Shown: piece by piece, positions 8,390 through 16,577 of the stretch
Numbering within the stretch: the first letter of the stretch is position 1
How the letters are laid out: each line of letters starts with the position of its first letter
Assembly: GCA_038240835.1 (NCBI GenBank)
Contig: JBBRGJ010000012.1
Span: 1-39,815, forward strand
Reading direction: 5' to 3'
From: JBAXTE01 sp038240835
GTDB taxonomy: Bacteria > Bacteroidota > Bacteroidia > Bacteroidales > WCHB1-69
DNA length: 39,815 bases
Made by a program: the position numbers and the translations under genes
The notes under the pieces: generated by a model
The model's input: the letters and a program-made list of their open reading frames with translations, nothing else
Database searches by the model: none
Told to the model about the DNA's origin: nothing

Positions 8390-9319
8390 ATGGATAAGTT
8401 TGAATTGTCTTCTGCAATAAAAAAGAGAGCATCTGAACTTAATTGTTCTGGGTGCGGAATCTCTTCTGTAAAAGATAATTCATTGGATATGACCTATTTG
8501 AATAATTGGATTGCTAAAGGTTATCATGCAAATATGGAATGGATTACGAAAAATCACTCTCTTCGAAATGATCCTAATTTGTTGTTGCCAGACGTGAAAT
8601 CCATCGTGATGATTACTGTAAATTATTTTTCGGAATCTAACTCTAAGTCGAAATACAAGGTGTCAAAATATGCTCAAAACATTGATTACCATTGGGTTTT
8701 GAAGTCAAAGCTTCAAGATGTTTTAAACGGTATTATTGAAATTGATCCTTCAACAGTTGGGAAAATATTTGTGGATTCTGGTCCTTTTTTTGAGAAATCA
8801 TACGCTGTAAATGCAGGATTAGGATGGATTGGGAAAAACGGGTTGTTGATTCTTCCCAAAAAAGGTTCCTTTCATTTTATAGGCACATTGCTGTTGAATA
8901 AAGAGCTAGCAGAAGATACTCCTTATACTCAAAATCATTGTGGAAATTGCAATAAATGCATAGATGCTTGTCCCACGAACGCCATTGTTGCCCCAGGTGT
9001 AATTAACGCCAATAAATGCATCTCTTATCTCACAATTGAGCATAAAGGAGAGGTTCCTGCAGGAGTAGAATTTAGAGAAACCAATCAAATTTTCGGCTGC
9101 GATATTTGCCAGTCGGTTTGTCCTCACAACCGGTTTTCAACAGAATCTAATGAGGAAGCATTCATCCCTTCTGATTTTTTTCAGTCGATGACTGACGCAA
9201 GTTGGGAAGAGATGACAAAAAGTGAGTTTAAAAAAATATTCAAATATTCACCCTTGCAAAGAGCTGGTTATGAAAAACTTAAATCAAACATCGAATACAT
9301 TAAAAATCCTAATAGTTAG
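8390..9319 (+). CDS. queG: Epoxyqueuosine reductase
   Basis: QueG catalyses the last step of queuosine synthesis, reducing epoxyqueuosine in the anticodon wobble position of tRNA with cobalamin and two [4Fe-4S] clusters. The 309-residue protein has the VDSGP motif with the conserved catalytic Asp near residue 127. It also has the ferredoxin-like cluster motif CGNCNKCIDACP and the second set CDICQSVCPHN. The C-terminal HEAT extension of some QueG proteins is absent, as in the shorter form. It starts one base after the DUF4292 gene, and its last 50 bases overlap the next gene, so the three are probably one operon. Confidence 0.95.
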   Translation: MDKFELSSAIKKRASELNCSGCGISSVKDNSLDMTYLNNWIAKGYHANMEWITKNHSLRNDPNLLLPDVKSIVMITVNYFSESNSKSKYKVSKYAQNIDYHWVLKSKLQDVLNGIIEIDPSTVGKIFVDSGPFFEKSYAVNAGLGWIGKNGLLILPKKGSFHFIGTLLLNKELAEDTPYTQNHCGNCNKCIDACPTNAIVAPGVINANKCISYLTIEHKGEVPAGVEFRETNQIFGCDICQSVCPHNRFSTESNEEAFIPSDFFQSMTDASWEEMTKSEFKKIFKYSPLQRAGYEKLKSNIEYIKNPNS

Positions 9320-10040
9320 CTTGTTTATGATGGGCATACTTAATTCGGGAGTTTCTCAATCCTTCAAAAGTCAGCAGTTGAAGAACGAAAGAGTGAAAAA
9401 AGCGTATTCGGACAAAGAGAAAACTTTGCTAAAACGCTATAAAAAGGTTGGATTGAGTTCTTTGTCACAAAATATATTTTTAAGGGCTTTTAAAGAGAGT
9501 GGAGAGTTAGAATTGTGGGTTTATAGTCAGTCTGAAAGAAAATACGTTCTTGCTCACATCTATGCCATTTGTGAAAAATCGGGAGAACTTGGTCCCAAAA
9601 GAATGATGGGAGATCAGCAAGTTCCCGAAGGGTTTTACTCAATCACACAATTTAATCCTTTTAGCAGTTTCTTTTTATCTCTCAGAGTGAATTACCCAAA
9701 TACCAGTGATCGAATTTTGGGGATAGGGAACAATCTAGGTGGAGATATTTTTATTCACGGTAATTGTATCACCATTGGTTGTTTGCCTTTGACCGATAGT
9801 TTTATAAAGGAGGTTTACATTGCTTGTGTAGAGGCTAAAAACCTGGATAATCAACCCATTCAAATACATATTTTCCCTTACCGGATGAACTCAGAAAACC
9901 ACCAATTCCACTTAAAAGGCGCAAAGAAGACCCTGGTCCCTTTTTGGAATAATTTGAAAGAGGGTTTTGATTATTTTGAGCAAAAAAAGACCCTGCCTAT
10001 CATAAAGATTGATAAACAGGGTAAATATATTTTTAAATAA
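9270..10040 (+). CDS. YkuD-fold protein of the YafK/DpaA type
   Basis: This 256-residue exported protein acts on peptidoglycan by inference. The start at 9270 lies inside queG (50-base overlap) and gives an N-terminal hydrophobic signal/anchor (LKILIVSLFMMGILNSGVSQ). The YkuD domain shows IHGNCITIGCLPLTD with His163 and Cys171. The spacing and the missing Arg after the Cys differ from classical L,D-transpeptidases (SHGCxR) and fit the YafK group. E. coli YafK (DpaA) is known to cut Braun lipoprotein from peptidoglycan rather than to crosslink. No Braun lipoprotein is visible here, so the substrate is open. The 3' end of the gene overlaps a terminator-like hairpin for the convergent Omp28 gene. 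Confidence 0.85.
   Translation: MKNLNQTSNTLKILIVSLFMMGILNSGVSQSFKSQQLKNERVKKAYSDKEKTLLKRYKKVGLSSLSQNIFLRAFKESGELELWVYSQSERKYVLAHIYAICEKSGELGPKRMMGDQQVPEGFYSITQFNPFSSFFLSLRVNYPNTSDRILGIGNNLGGDIFIHGNCITIGCLPLTDSFIKEVYIACVEAKNLDNQPIQIHIFPYRMNSENHQFHLKGAKKTLVPFWNNLKEGFDYFEQKKTLPIIKIDKQGKYIFK
9982..10033 (-). terminator. Terminator-like hairpin inside the 3' end of the YafK-like gene
   Basis: ACCCTG at 9990-9995 pairs with CAGGGT at 10017-10022, with an inner TATCA/TGATA stem (9998-10002 with 10010-10014). On the minus strand the hairpin is followed, after one base, by T7 (9982-9988), a good terminator for the convergent Omp28/DUF6029 transcript. On the plus strand the following sequence (TAAATATATTTTT) is weaker. 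Confidence 0.7.
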
Positions 10041-10045
10041 AATTA

Positions 10046-10936
10046 TTAATGGACAAGATGAGTCTCTTCCACTTGTAGTATTGCTTTTGTCTCCACATTG
10101 TATGCGATAGCAATTATGCCGCATCTGCTGGGTACAAATGGTTTTCCAGTCAAGGAGTATTTATACCCTTTAATCACAGACGAGTTAGCTGCAGAGGAAG
10201 TTTCAGCGTTAGCGATAGAAACACCCCAAGCTGAGTTTACAGCGCCTCTGAGCATGTGACGATGAACGTAGTCAACAATATCCGGAACAGGGCCTAAGGA
10301 TGCCAAATTGTTTGTTTGAGGAGAGACAATGCTGTCTTCAATAATAAAAATAGCTAATTTGATATTTTGTTGAATTGATTCTAAGAATGTAGCTTTTACA
10401 AATATATTAAAGCTATTTTCACCACTGTTTTCAGCAGTTTTAATTTGTAAGGCTAGTTTTGGAGAGGTTCTATCAATGGCATTTGATGCTGATGACCAAG
10501 CGGTTCTGTCGAGTAATAATCCCCCAAAGAAAGCAGTTCTATTTATTAATCCTGTGGGATATCCCTGAATTCCAAATGCGTCATTTAGTTGGTTTCCGGC
10601 TTCTGTTCTATAATCTGCGGTGTAAATAGTGGATGGTTCAGGGTTGGAAAACACTCCCGCGTGAATTGCCATCAATACAAGCGTGTCGCCGTATCTGGTT
10701 TTTAAATTAGCAGCTCTCTTGTGCCCATCGGGACAGTTGACACACTTGTGTCCTGTAAATTCCTCTAAAATAATCTTTTGAATCGTAGTTCCTAAAGTTG
10801 GAAAAGTTACAGTATCACCATTTATTTCGTTCGTTTCCAATCCTTGCGTGGGTGCTTCGGGTCTCTCTATTTTGTTGCAAGCAGAAATCCCAAAAAGGAA
10901 TATGATTGCAATTATTTGGATATAATATTTTTTCAT
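10046..10936 (-). CDS. Omp28-related lipoprotein with thioredoxin-like CxxC
   Basis: This 296-residue protein belongs to the Omp28 family known from Porphyromonas and relatives. The ATG at 10936 gives a lipoprotein signal (IIAIIFLFGISAC, Cys20). A longer in-frame extension to 11038 would overlap the upstream gene and lacks signal character. The domain after the anchor opens with ILEEFTGHKCVNCPDGHK, a thioredoxin-like active-site pair Cys65-x-x-Cys68, and continues with a cis-Pro-like segment GYPTGLINR. The C-terminal half is probably a beta-sandwich. It is likely at the outer membrane, perhaps surface-exposed, with a redox or adhesive role; the specific function is unknown. It starts 29 bases after the DUF6029 gene and is almost certainly cotranscribed with it. 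Confidence 0.87.
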   Translation of the reverse strand: MKKYYIQIIAIIFLFGISACNKIERPEAPTQGLETNEINGDTVTFPTLGTTIQKIILEEFTGHKCVNCPDGHKRAANLKTRYGDTLVLMAIHAGVFSNPEPSTIYTADYRTEAGNQLNDAFGIQGYPTGLINRTAFFGGLLLDRTAWSSASNAIDRTSPKLALQIKTAENSGENSFNIFVKATFLESIQQNIKLAIFIIEDSIVSPQTNNLASLGPVPDIVDYVHRHMLRGAVNSAWGVSIANAETSSAANSSVIKGYKYSLTGKPFVPSRCGIIAIAYNVETKAILQVEETHLVH

Positions 10937-10965
10937 TTTGAATGTTTTTTGAATGAATATAGTCG

Positions 10966-12633
10966 TTAAAACGAGCTCACTAAAGTTAATGAAACCCCAT
11001 TGGAAGCAGGTACTTGTCGGCAAACGCCTCCAACGCAAACTATTCCTTGACGTTGTTTGCCATATCCTAGAGCAACACGTGTAGTGTTTTTTACAAAGGT
11101 AACGGCTGCTCCATAGTAGTGTATTCTTTTATCTAACTCTGGATTTTCGTAATTATACATATCCGAAAGGGTGAAAAACCATTTTGGAGCAATGGAATAC
11201 TCCACTAAAAGTAATGCCCAGTTTTTCATATCTTGTTTGGTCGACATGTGTTGCATTTCTACTCTAATGCTGTGGTTGTCGCTAATCTTGTAGCTAACAT
11301 CTGCAATGCCAATGTGAGCAAACACCATCGGCGTTCCTGGATGTCCTTCAATTACTGCTTTGTTGTACTCTAGGTAAACATAGTTAAATAGCATTTTTAT
11401 TTTAGAGGATAACTTTTTCGTTACTTCAAAGTTTACATCGGTAAAGTATTTCTCTTTTCCCCACGAGATAAAATCGGAGGAATACCCTTCGGTAAAAGTG
11501 GATTGATCGGTGACGACTAAATCATTTAGCATGGTCTTCTCAATTGCATGAATGTTGGAATGGTTGATTGCCACTGAAGTCCCATATTTACCTCCTAACA
11601 AGGTGTTCTTTTTGAATTTATAGTCTATCTGTACTTGATATCCGACTTGACCCATTGATTGTGTGCCATAAGGGTAAAATGCGGATAATGTATAAGCATG
11701 TTGACGAGTTAAAGCGGGAAGATAGTTGATAATTAATGGATTACCCGTTGCTGTTCTGTCGGATCGAAAATCCATATTGTCTACCTTTAATCCATTAAGC
11801 AAAATTCCTAATCCTTTTTGGGAATAGGATGCTGATACATAAAGTGCATCTCCAGATTTGTAAATCATATTGTTTGCCGCCGAAGGATCGTTAATCTTGT
11901 AGGCATATTCTGCGTTGAAATTAAACTTTTTATATCCCAAAGACACTCTCCCTGCCATGGAGGAGACGTTTTCGGGAAGTTCATATTGTGGATCTTGATC
12001 GGCTTGGTATTTAGAAACGATGCTTCCTCCAAAAGTAAATCTGAAATTGGACTCTTCTAACTTTTTACAAAATTCATTTAAGTTCATTTCTGCATCTAAT
12101 CCTCTTACGATACCGACTCCTTTGTCGAAGAAGAAACGTTGATTTCCCCATATTCCTTTAATGGTAACACCTTTTAGAGGATGAACTACCACTCTTACTC
12201 CGTCCATGGCATTGTCGTAACCGAGGTTGCGTTCTTCGTAGGATCTAAAAACTAGTCCATTTCCAAACTGTTCGTAAAAGTTGCCAATGGTGATGTTCCA
12301 ATCGTCTTTGGTATAAGTGGCAAATCGATATGGAATTCCGCTTCCTTTATATCGAGAATCGAAACCAAGCATTGGGTTTTGATAAATCTCGTATCTAACC
12401 CCTGCTGTAAAATTATTGTTGGTGTAAATTACGTTTGCAAAAGCATTCATTAGGGCTTGCTCTTTCACTTCGGGAGCGCCAATCAGCGAATCTGCTTGAT
12501 AATATTGAGCATCCATTTGAAAGTTGCCCGATACTTTGCCGGAGTTTAATAACTGAGCATTTACAGTTTGTTGGATTGCAAAAGTGCAAATGAAAATACA
12601 AATTGTAATCTTGAAAAATCTAAATTGCTTCAT
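10966..12633 (-). CDS. DUF6029 family outer-membrane beta-barrel protein
   Basis: The 555-residue product has a signal peptide ending at about VNAQ (residue 26) and then a long run of alternating amphipathic strands. It ends in Val-Ser-Ser-Phe, a terminal aromatic residue typical of outer-membrane barrels. Segments such as ITIGNFYEQFGNGLVFRSYEER and the motif YDNAMDGVRV near residue 138 match the DUF6029 family of Bacteroidota. Function is unknown. Its position between a TlpA-type thioredoxin and an Omp28 CxxC lipoprotein suggests a shared envelope process. A terminator for the upstream tlpA lies 26-59 bases before its start, and no clear -7 element is visible in that short gap. Confidence 0.85.
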   Translation of the reverse strand: MKQFRFFKITICIFICTFAIQQTVNAQLLNSGKVSGNFQMDAQYYQADSLIGAPEVKEQALMNAFANVIYTNNNFTAGVRYEIYQNPMLGFDSRYKGSGIPYRFATYTKDDWNITIGNFYEQFGNGLVFRSYEERNLGYDNAMDGVRVVVHPLKGVTIKGIWGNQRFFFDKGVGIVRGLDAEMNLNEFCKKLEESNFRFTFGGSIVSKYQADQDPQYELPENVSSMAGRVSLGYKKFNFNAEYAYKINDPSAANNMIYKSGDALYVSASYSQKGLGILLNGLKVDNMDFRSDRTATGNPLIINYLPALTRQHAYTLSAFYPYGTQSMGQVGYQVQIDYKFKKNTLLGGKYGTSVAINHSNIHAIEKTMLNDLVVTDQSTFTEGYSSDFISWGKEKYFTDVNFEVTKKLSSKIKMLFNYVYLEYNKAVIEGHPGTPMVFAHIGIADVSYKISDNHSIRVEMQHMSTKQDMKNWALLLVEYSIAPKWFFTLSDMYNYENPELDKRIHYYGAAVTFVKNTTRVALGYGKQRQGIVCVGGVCRQVPASNGVSLTLVSSF

Positions 12634-12653
12634 GTTAATTCTTTCTGATTTTT

Positions 12654-12692
12654 AAAAAAGAGACTTCTAATATTTAATAATCAGAAGTCTCT
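12654..12692 (-). terminator. Intrinsic terminator after the TlpA-type gene
   Basis: AGAGACTTCT at 12659-12668 and AGAAGTCTCT at 12683-12692 form a perfect 10-base-pair stem. Read on the minus strand, it is followed by a T run at 12654-12658. Confidence 0.85.
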
Positions 12693-12710
12693 GTTATTTC
12701 TCGTGATTTT

Positions 12711-13235
12711 TTACTTAATTGCCTCTCCAGCAATGATTTTTTTGACAATTGCAATGATTTCAGTTTCGCCACCGTCTGCAAAAGAGGTGTGTTGCCAAAC
12801 GATTTCACCGCTACCATTGACGATAAACATATGAGGAACTTCGTTTACATTCATGGCACGTTTTAAATCACCGTTTAGATCGAGAAGTATTTCGTAATCC
12901 CATCCTTTTCCATCTACTAAAGGACCAACTTTCGCTGATGAACGAGTGTCGTCTACCGAAACTGCGACTAATTTTACGCCAGTTTCTTCTTGCCATTGTT
13001 CGTAAACTTCTGCAATGGTATTGAGCTCTTTTACGCATGGTTTGCACCAAGTAGCCCAAAAACTGATGATAATTGGCTTGCCATTATTAGACAAATCTTT
13101 GATGTTTATTTTTTTACCATCTAAGGTTTTTACTTCAACGGATGGTAATAAATCTTTTGTTGTTGTTTGTGCTTCTTGAGCAAAACAGAAGTAGGAGAAT
13201 AATACGAGCCCTACCATTAAAATTTGTTTTTTCAT
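12711..13235 (-). CDS. TlpA-type exported thioredoxin-like protein
   Basis: This is a 174-residue exported thiol-disulfide protein of the TlpA/AhpC-TSA group. A signal peptide ends at about CFAQ (residue 20). The thioredoxin fold shows the active site WCKPC (Cys64, Cys67) in ISFWATWCKPC and the cis-proline motif NEVPHMFIV later. TlpA-like proteins usually reduce periplasmic disulfides, for example in cytochrome c maturation or in redox-active surface proteins. The neighbouring Omp28 protein with its CxxC is a candidate partner by position only. The gene has its own -7 element and terminator, so it is a separate transcript from DUF6029-Omp28. Confidence 0.93.
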   Translation of the reverse strand: MKKQILMVGLVLFSYFCFAQEAQTTTKDLLPSVEVKTLDGKKINIKDLSNNGKPIIISFWATWCKPCVKELNTIAEVYEQWQEETGVKLVAVSVDDTRSSAKVGPLVDGKGWDYEILLDLNGDLKRAMNVNEVPHMFIVNGSGEIVWQHTSFADGGETEIIAIVKKIIAGEAIK

Positions 13236-13257
13236 AAAACTACACTTTTAGTTATTG

Positions 13258-13265
13258 CAAAGATA
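13258..13265 (-). promoter_or_regulatory. -7 promoter element for the TlpA-type gene
   Basis: TATCTTTG on the minus strand, 22 bases before the ATG. Confidence 0.65.
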
Positions 13266-13316
13266 CTAAATCGAATTAACTTTTGTAATTGAGCCTTTAT
13301 GATATTTATCATTTAA

Positions 13317-14351
13317 CTATTTTAATGGCTTTATTGTAAGCTGTTTTTTATTTTTCTTCTGAGTTGTTAAGCTCTTTTTTTTTGAAGGATTTAAAAGGAA
13401 CCAGCGTTGGAATTTTGCATCCGACCAGTTTTTAGTTGTTTTTACAATGATGAATGAAATTAAGAGCGCGAAGAGAATTCTAGCAAATAGTATGCCCGAT
13501 AAGTCGCCACCAATGGCAAACATCAGCATGGTATCTTCAATCATGCTATGACATAACCCCATTAATACAAGGGCATAAAAGACATCTCTTTTGGATGCTT
13601 TTCCTGCGTTGGCCTCTCTGATAATGATGGCTCCTCCGTAAGAAATCCCTAGTGTTAAACCAATTACGGTGATGGGCAAAACTTCTTTTCCAATCCCGAG
13701 AATCTTCAAAATTGGATATAAAAGTTTGTTGATGATCGTTATAATTCCTGTGATTTTGAGAATTTCTAATATTGTAATTAATGCAAAAACAAATAAAAGG
13801 ATGGTTGCGTAATTCTTCACCTCGTTTAATAGCCAATCTGTGAGGGTGATATTTTGTTGGGTGATGGCAAACGTTGACGTTGTCGGTTCTTGCAAAACGC
13901 CCATTAACGCATAGGTTTTGAAGAGAATAAAGCCCAATAATATGGCAAAGAAAAAACGTATAATAAACATCACAATGATTTTGATTCCCGCTTTTCGGGC
14001 AATCTGTAATTCGATGGGAAAGGTGTGTGCCACCAAAATCATGGTGAGCAAAACTGTGATTTGTGCGGTAGATAAGGTCATCGATCCCGATAGACTAAAG
14101 TAGGTTAATAGACCGCCATAAATGTTTACCACCATTGCGGAAGCCCAAATAAGACCCGTTTCTCCAGGTAATCCCACAATGTTCATAATGGGCGCAAGGG
14201 CTTTGCCAATGTATGGCAACCATCCCAACTCTTGAATTATTTTTACAACAATTGATATTGGAATCATTATTTTAAATAAAATCCAAGATGTTTTGCCCGT
14301 TTCTGTAATAATTCTTTTGAAAAAACTGTGAATTAGTTGAGAATTAAACAT
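13317..14351 (-). CDS. Gate-domain (nucleoside recognition) integral membrane protein
   Basis: This is a 344-residue polytopic membrane protein with about eight hydrophobic segments and two related halves. It matches the 'nucleoside recognition' Gate domain family, which also includes the SpmA/SpmB spore maturation proteins and parts of nucleoside transporters. Characteristic stretches are LPGETGLIWASAMVVNIYGG near residue 77 and ISYGGAIIIREA with GLCHSMIEDTMLM in the second half. The ligand is unknown, and the family name overstates what is known. The basic C-terminal tail (KKKSLTTQKKNKKQ) should be cytoplasmic. The ATG at 14351 is chosen because the 18 upstream codons do not look membrane-like and would place the start inside the divergent promoter region. 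The nitroreductase is divergent, 87 bases away. Confidence 0.85.
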   Translation of the reverse strand: MFNSQLIHSFFKRIITETGKTSWILFKIMIPISIVVKIIQELGWLPYIGKALAPIMNIVGLPGETGLIWASAMVVNIYGGLLTYFSLSGSMTLSTAQITVLLTMILVAHTFPIELQIARKAGIKIIVMFIIRFFFAILLGFILFKTYALMGVLQEPTTSTFAITQQNITLTDWLLNEVKNYATILLFVFALITILEILKITGIITIINKLLYPILKILGIGKEVLPITVIGLTLGISYGGAIIIREANAGKASKRDVFYALVLMGLCHSMIEDTMLMFAIGGDLSGILFARILFALLISFIIVKTTKNWSDAKFQRWFLLNPSKKKSLTTQKKNKKQLTIKPLK

Positions 14352-14438
14352 TTTATTCTTCTTTGTGTTATAGGTTGCGAAATTACATTTAATTTTCGAA
14401 AACATAAATAATAATAATCATATTTAAAAGATACAATA

Positions 14439-15008
14439 ATGTCAAACGTAAAAAACACAAACAATATATTCCCAATCAATAGTTTGATTCAACAAAGATG
14501 GAGTTCGAGAAGTTTTGATTCAAATAAATCTATTCCTCAAGAAGAAATAAATAGCCTTATTGAAGCTGCCAGATGGGCTCCTTCGTCATTCAACGACCAA
14601 CCATGGAGATTCTTAATCGCCAAAAAAGGAGATGCTCGTTTTGATGCGATTAGCAATTCATTATTTGAATTTAACCAAATGTGGGCTACCGATGCTCCTG
14701 TATACATTATGGTGGCTGGTGCAAAAAATCGTGAAGATGGAACGCCAAATGCAGCTTATGTTTATGATTGTGGGCAAGCAGTAGCATACTTAACCATAGA
14801 GGGAACTCAACGAAATATTATGATGCACCAAATGGGTGGTTTTGATAAAACAAAACTGCATCAAGATTTGAAATTAAACGATGATGTGGATGTTTTAGTT
14901 GTTATTGCCGTTGGTTATTATCACGACAATGAACAACTTAAAGAGCCAATAAAATCATTAGAATTGACAGAGCGAGTTAGAAAAAGTCAACAAGAAATTT
15001 TGTTGTAA
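14439..15008 (+). CDS. Nitroreductase family flavoprotein
   Basis: The 189-residue product has the FMN-dependent nitroreductase fold: RWSSRSFDSNKSIPQEEINSLIEAARWAPSSFNDQPWRF at residues 19-58 contains the usual FMN phosphate-binding RxSxR start and the APSSxNxQPW motif. The C-terminal half includes AYVYDCGQAVAYLTIEG and VVIAVGYY. Such enzymes use NAD(P)H to reduce nitroaromatics, quinones or flavins; the physiological substrate is not predictable. It is monocistronic, closed by a strong terminator 27 bases downstream. Confidence 0.93.
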   Translation: MSNVKNTNNIFPINSLIQQRWSSRSFDSNKSIPQEEINSLIEAARWAPSSFNDQPWRFLIAKKGDARFDAISNSLFEFNQMWATDAPVYIMVAGAKNREDGTPNAAYVYDCGQAVAYLTIEGTQRNIMMHQMGGFDKTKLHQDLKLNDDVDVLVVIAVGYYHDNEQLKEPIKSLELTERVRKSQQEILL

Positions 15009-15034
15009 ATTCTATTTACGAAGAGCTTAATATA

Positions 15035-15074
15035 AAAAAGCCGAAGAGAAACATATTCTCTTCGGCTTTTTTAT
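15035..15074. terminator. Bidirectional intrinsic terminator after the nitroreductase gene
   Basis: A long stem joins A6-GCCGAAGAGAA at 15035-15052 and TTCTCTTCGGC-T6 at 15057-15073, with loop CATA. It can serve the plus-strand nitroreductase gene and minus-strand transcription from rfbB. Confidence 0.92.
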
Positions 15075-15091
15075 GATCTATATCAAAAGCT

Positions 15092-15216
15092 TAAGACTGT
15101 TTCAAAAGGCCAAGATCGAGGCTTTTAAGAAATTTTAAATACGCAGTTTACTGATGTAAATAAGGAGTTCAAATTTCTTAAATAATGAAGAGATTGGTCT
15201 TTTGTAGCGGTCTTAA
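15092..15216. repeat. Nested imperfect inverted repeat between the nitroreductase gene and rfbB
   Basis: Outer arms of 23 bases (15092-15114 and 15194-15216) match inverted at 19 positions and begin/end with TTAAGAC and GTCTTAA. A perfect inner pair, TTAAGAAATTT at 15125-15135 and AAATTTCTTAA at 15171-15181, sits inside. No frame with coding character was found. The right end lies one base before the rfbB stop codon, so the element would be in the 3' region of rfbB mRNA. It could be a dispersed repeat, a small non-autonomous element or a 3'-end structure. Confidence 0.6.
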
Positions 15217-15217
15217 T

Positions 15218-16270
15218 TTATCTTTTTTCGTATTGTTCTGTATAGAACTTTTGATAAGCACCGGATGTTACATTGTTCAACCACTCTTTGTTAGCTAAAT
15301 ACCAATCGATGGTGGAAGAAAATCCTTCGTCAAATTTTATCGATGGATGCCAATTCAACTCATTTTCTAATTTTGAAGCATCTATGGCGTAACGCAAATC
15401 ATGTCCAGCTCTGTCCTGAACATAGGTAATCAATTTTGCGGATTCGCCAGCGGGACGATTCAGTTTTTGATCCATCAGTTTGCATAAGGTGTGAATAATG
15501 TCGATGTTTTTCCACTCATTGTTTCCACCAATGTTGTAGGTTTCGCCTGTTCGCCCTTTGTGAAATATTGCATCGATGGCAATGGCGTGATCTTCAACAA
15601 ATAACCAATCGCGTACATTGAGTCCTTTTCCGTAGACAGGCAATGGTTTGTTGTTCTTGATGTTGTGAATCATCAAGGGTAATAATTTTTCAGGAAATTG
15701 ATTTGGACCATAGTTGTTGGAACAATTTGAGATTACCACTGGAAGATTGAAGGTGTGAAAATAGGATCGTACAATATGATCGGAGCTAGCTTTTGAGGCG
15801 GAGTATGGACTGTGAGGATCGTAAGAGGTGGTTTCGGTAAACATTCCTTCATCGCCCAGCGAACCATAAACTTCGTCGGTAGAAACATGGTAAAACAGTT
15901 TGCCTTCCATCTCTTTCCAACTATTACGAGCTGCATTTAGAAGATTTGCGGTGCCCACAATGTTGGTGTAGATAAAATCCATGGGTGCAGTAATTGAACG
16001 ATCTACATGCGACTCTGCAGCGAGGTGAATTACACTGTCAAAATGATATTTTTCAAAAAGTTGATTTACAAATTCTGCATCTACAATGTCCCCTTTTTCG
16101 AAAATATAGTTGGGTTTTGTCTCAATATCTCTAAGGTTTTCCAAATTTCCTGCATAAGTAAGTTTGTCTAAGTTGACAATTTGATAATTAGGATATTTGT
16201 TTACGAAAAGTCGTATCACATGCGAACCAATAAAACCAGCACCTCCGGTAATTAAAATATTTTTCTTCAT
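15218..16270 (-). CDS. rfbB: dTDP-glucose 4,6-dehydratase
   Basis: RfbB converts dTDP-D-glucose to dTDP-4-keto-6-deoxy-D-glucose for deoxysugar (for example rhamnose) synthesis in surface polysaccharides. The 350-residue protein is a short-chain dehydrogenase of the extended type, with NAD-binding GGAGFIGS, catalytic DEVYG near residue 130, YSASK as the YxxxK motif, and the typical RDWLFVEDH and NIGG segments. The ATG at 16270 is used; nine upstream in-frame codons are possible but atypical for the family. The usual partners rfbA, rfbC and rfbD are not nearby, so the gene is isolated in this window. Confidence 0.95.
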   Translation of the reverse strand: MKKNILITGGAGFIGSHVIRLFVNKYPNYQIVNLDKLTYAGNLENLRDIETKPNYIFEKGDIVDAEFVNQLFEKYHFDSVIHLAAESHVDRSITAPMDFIYTNIVGTANLLNAARNSWKEMEGKLFYHVSTDEVYGSLGDEGMFTETTSYDPHSPYSASKASSDHIVRSYFHTFNLPVVISNCSNNYGPNQFPEKLLPLMIHNIKNNKPLPVYGKGLNVRDWLFVEDHAIAIDAIFHKGRTGETYNIGGNNEWKNIDIIHTLCKLMDQKLNRPAGESAKLITYVQDRAGHDLRYAIDASKLENELNWHPSIKFDEGFSSTIDWYLANKEWLNNVTSGAYQKFYTEQYEKR

Positions 16271-16385
16271 TTTTGAGTGTTTAAAATTTTCAACCATCCA
16301 TTTTTTTAAAACGATCTATCTCAGTACTATTTTGGAATCAACTGATGTTTTAATTTTCAGAAAATCACCACAATATAGTATTAAG

Positions 16386-16393
16386 CAAAATTA
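16386..16393 (-). promoter_or_regulatory. Possible -7 promoter element for rfbB
   Basis: TAATTTTG on the minus strand, 115 bases before the rfbB ATG, implying a leader of about 110 bases. Confidence 0.45.
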
Positions 16394-16546
16394 CATTATT
16401 TTTTGGAGATTTAAAATTATTTGATTTTATTCTGAATTTATCATTATGTTGCTGTTTTTCAGTAGTTTTAAAATTATTAGATTAATTATTTTTAGTTCAC
16501 ACTGAACATTAACAATTTGTTAGTGTTACTAATGCGATACAATCAT

Positions 16547-16554
16547 TAATTTTG
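16547..16554 (+). promoter_or_regulatory. -7 promoter element for the thioredoxin pair
   Basis: TAATTTTG, 23 bases before the ATG at 16578. Confidence 0.65.
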
Positions 16555-16577
16555 CAAAATAAATAAACAGAAGACAA

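Larger units (their letters stand above)
16271..16577. other. Divergent intergenic region between rfbB and the thioredoxin pair
   Basis: About 307 very AT-rich bases. It carries a -7 element for each direction (16386-16393 minus, 16547-16554 plus). No gene is seen. Confidence 0.65.
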
